Position numbers and translations under genes: made by a program
The notes under the pieces: model-generated
Told to the model about the DNA's origin: nothing
What the model saw: only the letters and a program-made list of their open reading frames with translations
Database searches by the model: none
Source of the DNA: Caldilineaceae bacterium
Lineage (GTDB): Bacteria > Chloroflexota > Anaerolineae > Caldilineales > Caldilineaceae
DNA: 5,854 nt
Assembly: GCA_015494005.1 (NCBI GenBank)
Contig: WGCB01000170.1
Coordinates: forward strand, 1-5,854
Direction: 5' to 3'
Shown here: positions 5,453 through 5,854 of the stretch, in pieces
Position numbering within the stretch: position 1 is the stretch's first letter
Layout: each line of letters begins with the position of its first letter

Positions 5453-5854
5453 AGGGCTTGATACTCCTCGAAGGTATCCAGATCCCGGAGCACCGCGTCG
5501 GTGGCGACGGTGACGTAGCGGATCTGTTCGGTGTGGCGGTGCAGGAGGTCCCGCAGGGTGGCGTCCGGGCCCAGGGCCAGGAGCTCGTCCCAGAGGGAGC
5601 GGGGGAGGAAGATGGGGTGGCCCCGACGTCGGTTGTGGCTGGGGACCACGATGCGCTCCGGGGTGGAGCGGGCCTGGATGACCAGGGCACGGATCACCGG
5701 CCAGGGGATGTGGGGCTGATCCCCCAGGGCCAGGAGGGTTCCCAGCAGGGGCCGCCCGTCCGCGCGGAGGGCCCGCACCCCGGCCTGGTAGGAGCTGAGC
5801 ACCTCCCCGGTGGCGTGGGCCGGGTTGAGGACGGGCATGGCCGGGGTGCGGGCC
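5428..5854 (-). CDS. mocA: MocA-like molybdenum cofactor nucleotidyltransferase, 3' part only
   Basis: This is the C-terminal 141 residues of a MobA/MocA-type NTP transferase, likely the CTP:molybdopterin cytidylyltransferase that makes the dinucleotide cofactor of CO dehydrogenase-like enzymes. The frame stays open to the right edge. The ATG at 5838 is probably internal, because the family's N-terminal nucleotide-binding GG loop is missing and the sequence there already matches the mid-protein NP..A.GE.LSSYQAG stretch. Counting from that Met, GDQP (39-42) is the family's conserved metal/nucleotide-site motif. RRRGHPIFLP (70-79) and LRDLDTFEEY (117-126) match the C-terminal conserved blocks, the last being DTPEDY-like in typical members. 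Overlap with xdhC supports a role in molybdenum cofactor work. A MobA-type guanylyltransferase or an unrelated sugar-nucleotide transferase is a less likely alternative, since the specificity motifs lie in the missing half. Confidence 0.8.
   Translation of the reverse strand, partial: ARTPAMPVLNPAHATGEVLSSYQAGVRALRADGRPLLGTLLALGDQPHIPWPVIRALVIQARSTPERIVVPSHNRRRGHPIFLPRSLWDELLALGPDATLRDLLHRHTEQIRYVTVATDAVLRDLDTFEEYQALCPPSTTA

Noticed and set aside
4256..5461. Plus-strand open frame of about 400 codons antisense to xdhC
   Set aside because: It is again a codon-register shadow of a clearly real gene; its translation is low-complexity and unrecognisable.
4053..5690. A long N-terminal extension that would make the stress protein 872 residues
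   Set aside because: The upstream part is an out-of-frame reading through xdhC and the intergenic gap, rich in Gly, Pro and Arg. The Usp domain begins at 4052 with its own ribosome binding site.

Overview
The window is a compact, GC-rich (roughly two thirds G+C by eye) bacterial chromosome segment. Every gene I can support lies on the minus strand, so transcription runs from high to low coordinates. In that order it holds: the 3' part of a MocA-like nucleotidyltransferase gene (5854-5428, cut by the right edge); xdhC, a molybdoenzyme maturation factor (5452-4304, overlapping the previous gene by 25 bases); a 251-base gap; a tandem two-domain universal stress protein gene (4052-3072); a 136-base gap with two hairpins; ppdK, pyruvate phosphate dikinase (2935-152); and a 140-base gap with a strong nested inverted repeat. 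At the left edge an ATG with a near-perfect Shine-Dalgarno sequence marks the start of another gene that leaves the window.

The genes form at least two functional blocks. The MocA-like protein and XdhC both serve the molybdenum cofactor of the xanthine dehydrogenase / aerobic CO dehydrogenase family. Their coding regions overlap, so they are almost certainly one operon. The molybdo-hydroxylase subunits they would serve are not in the window and may lie beyond 5854. The second block is the universal stress protein followed by pyruvate phosphate dikinase, which interconverts pyruvate + ATP + Pi and PEP + AMP + PPi. A terminator-like hairpin lies between these two, so they may be separately transcribed or partly coupled.

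High GC content, codon use that nearly excludes TTA, CTA and TCA, strong AGGAG-type ribosome binding sites, and the mix of PPDK, tandem UspA domains and CoxI/XdhC maturation proteins suggest a free-living bacterium, possibly a Chloroflexota member. That placement is a low-confidence guess from protein character, not a computed one. I see no mobile element, CRISPR array, rRNA or tRNA. The coding content is ordinary. The least explained part is the structured non-coding DNA at 50-142, and I find no convincing evidence of a new multi-gene system.
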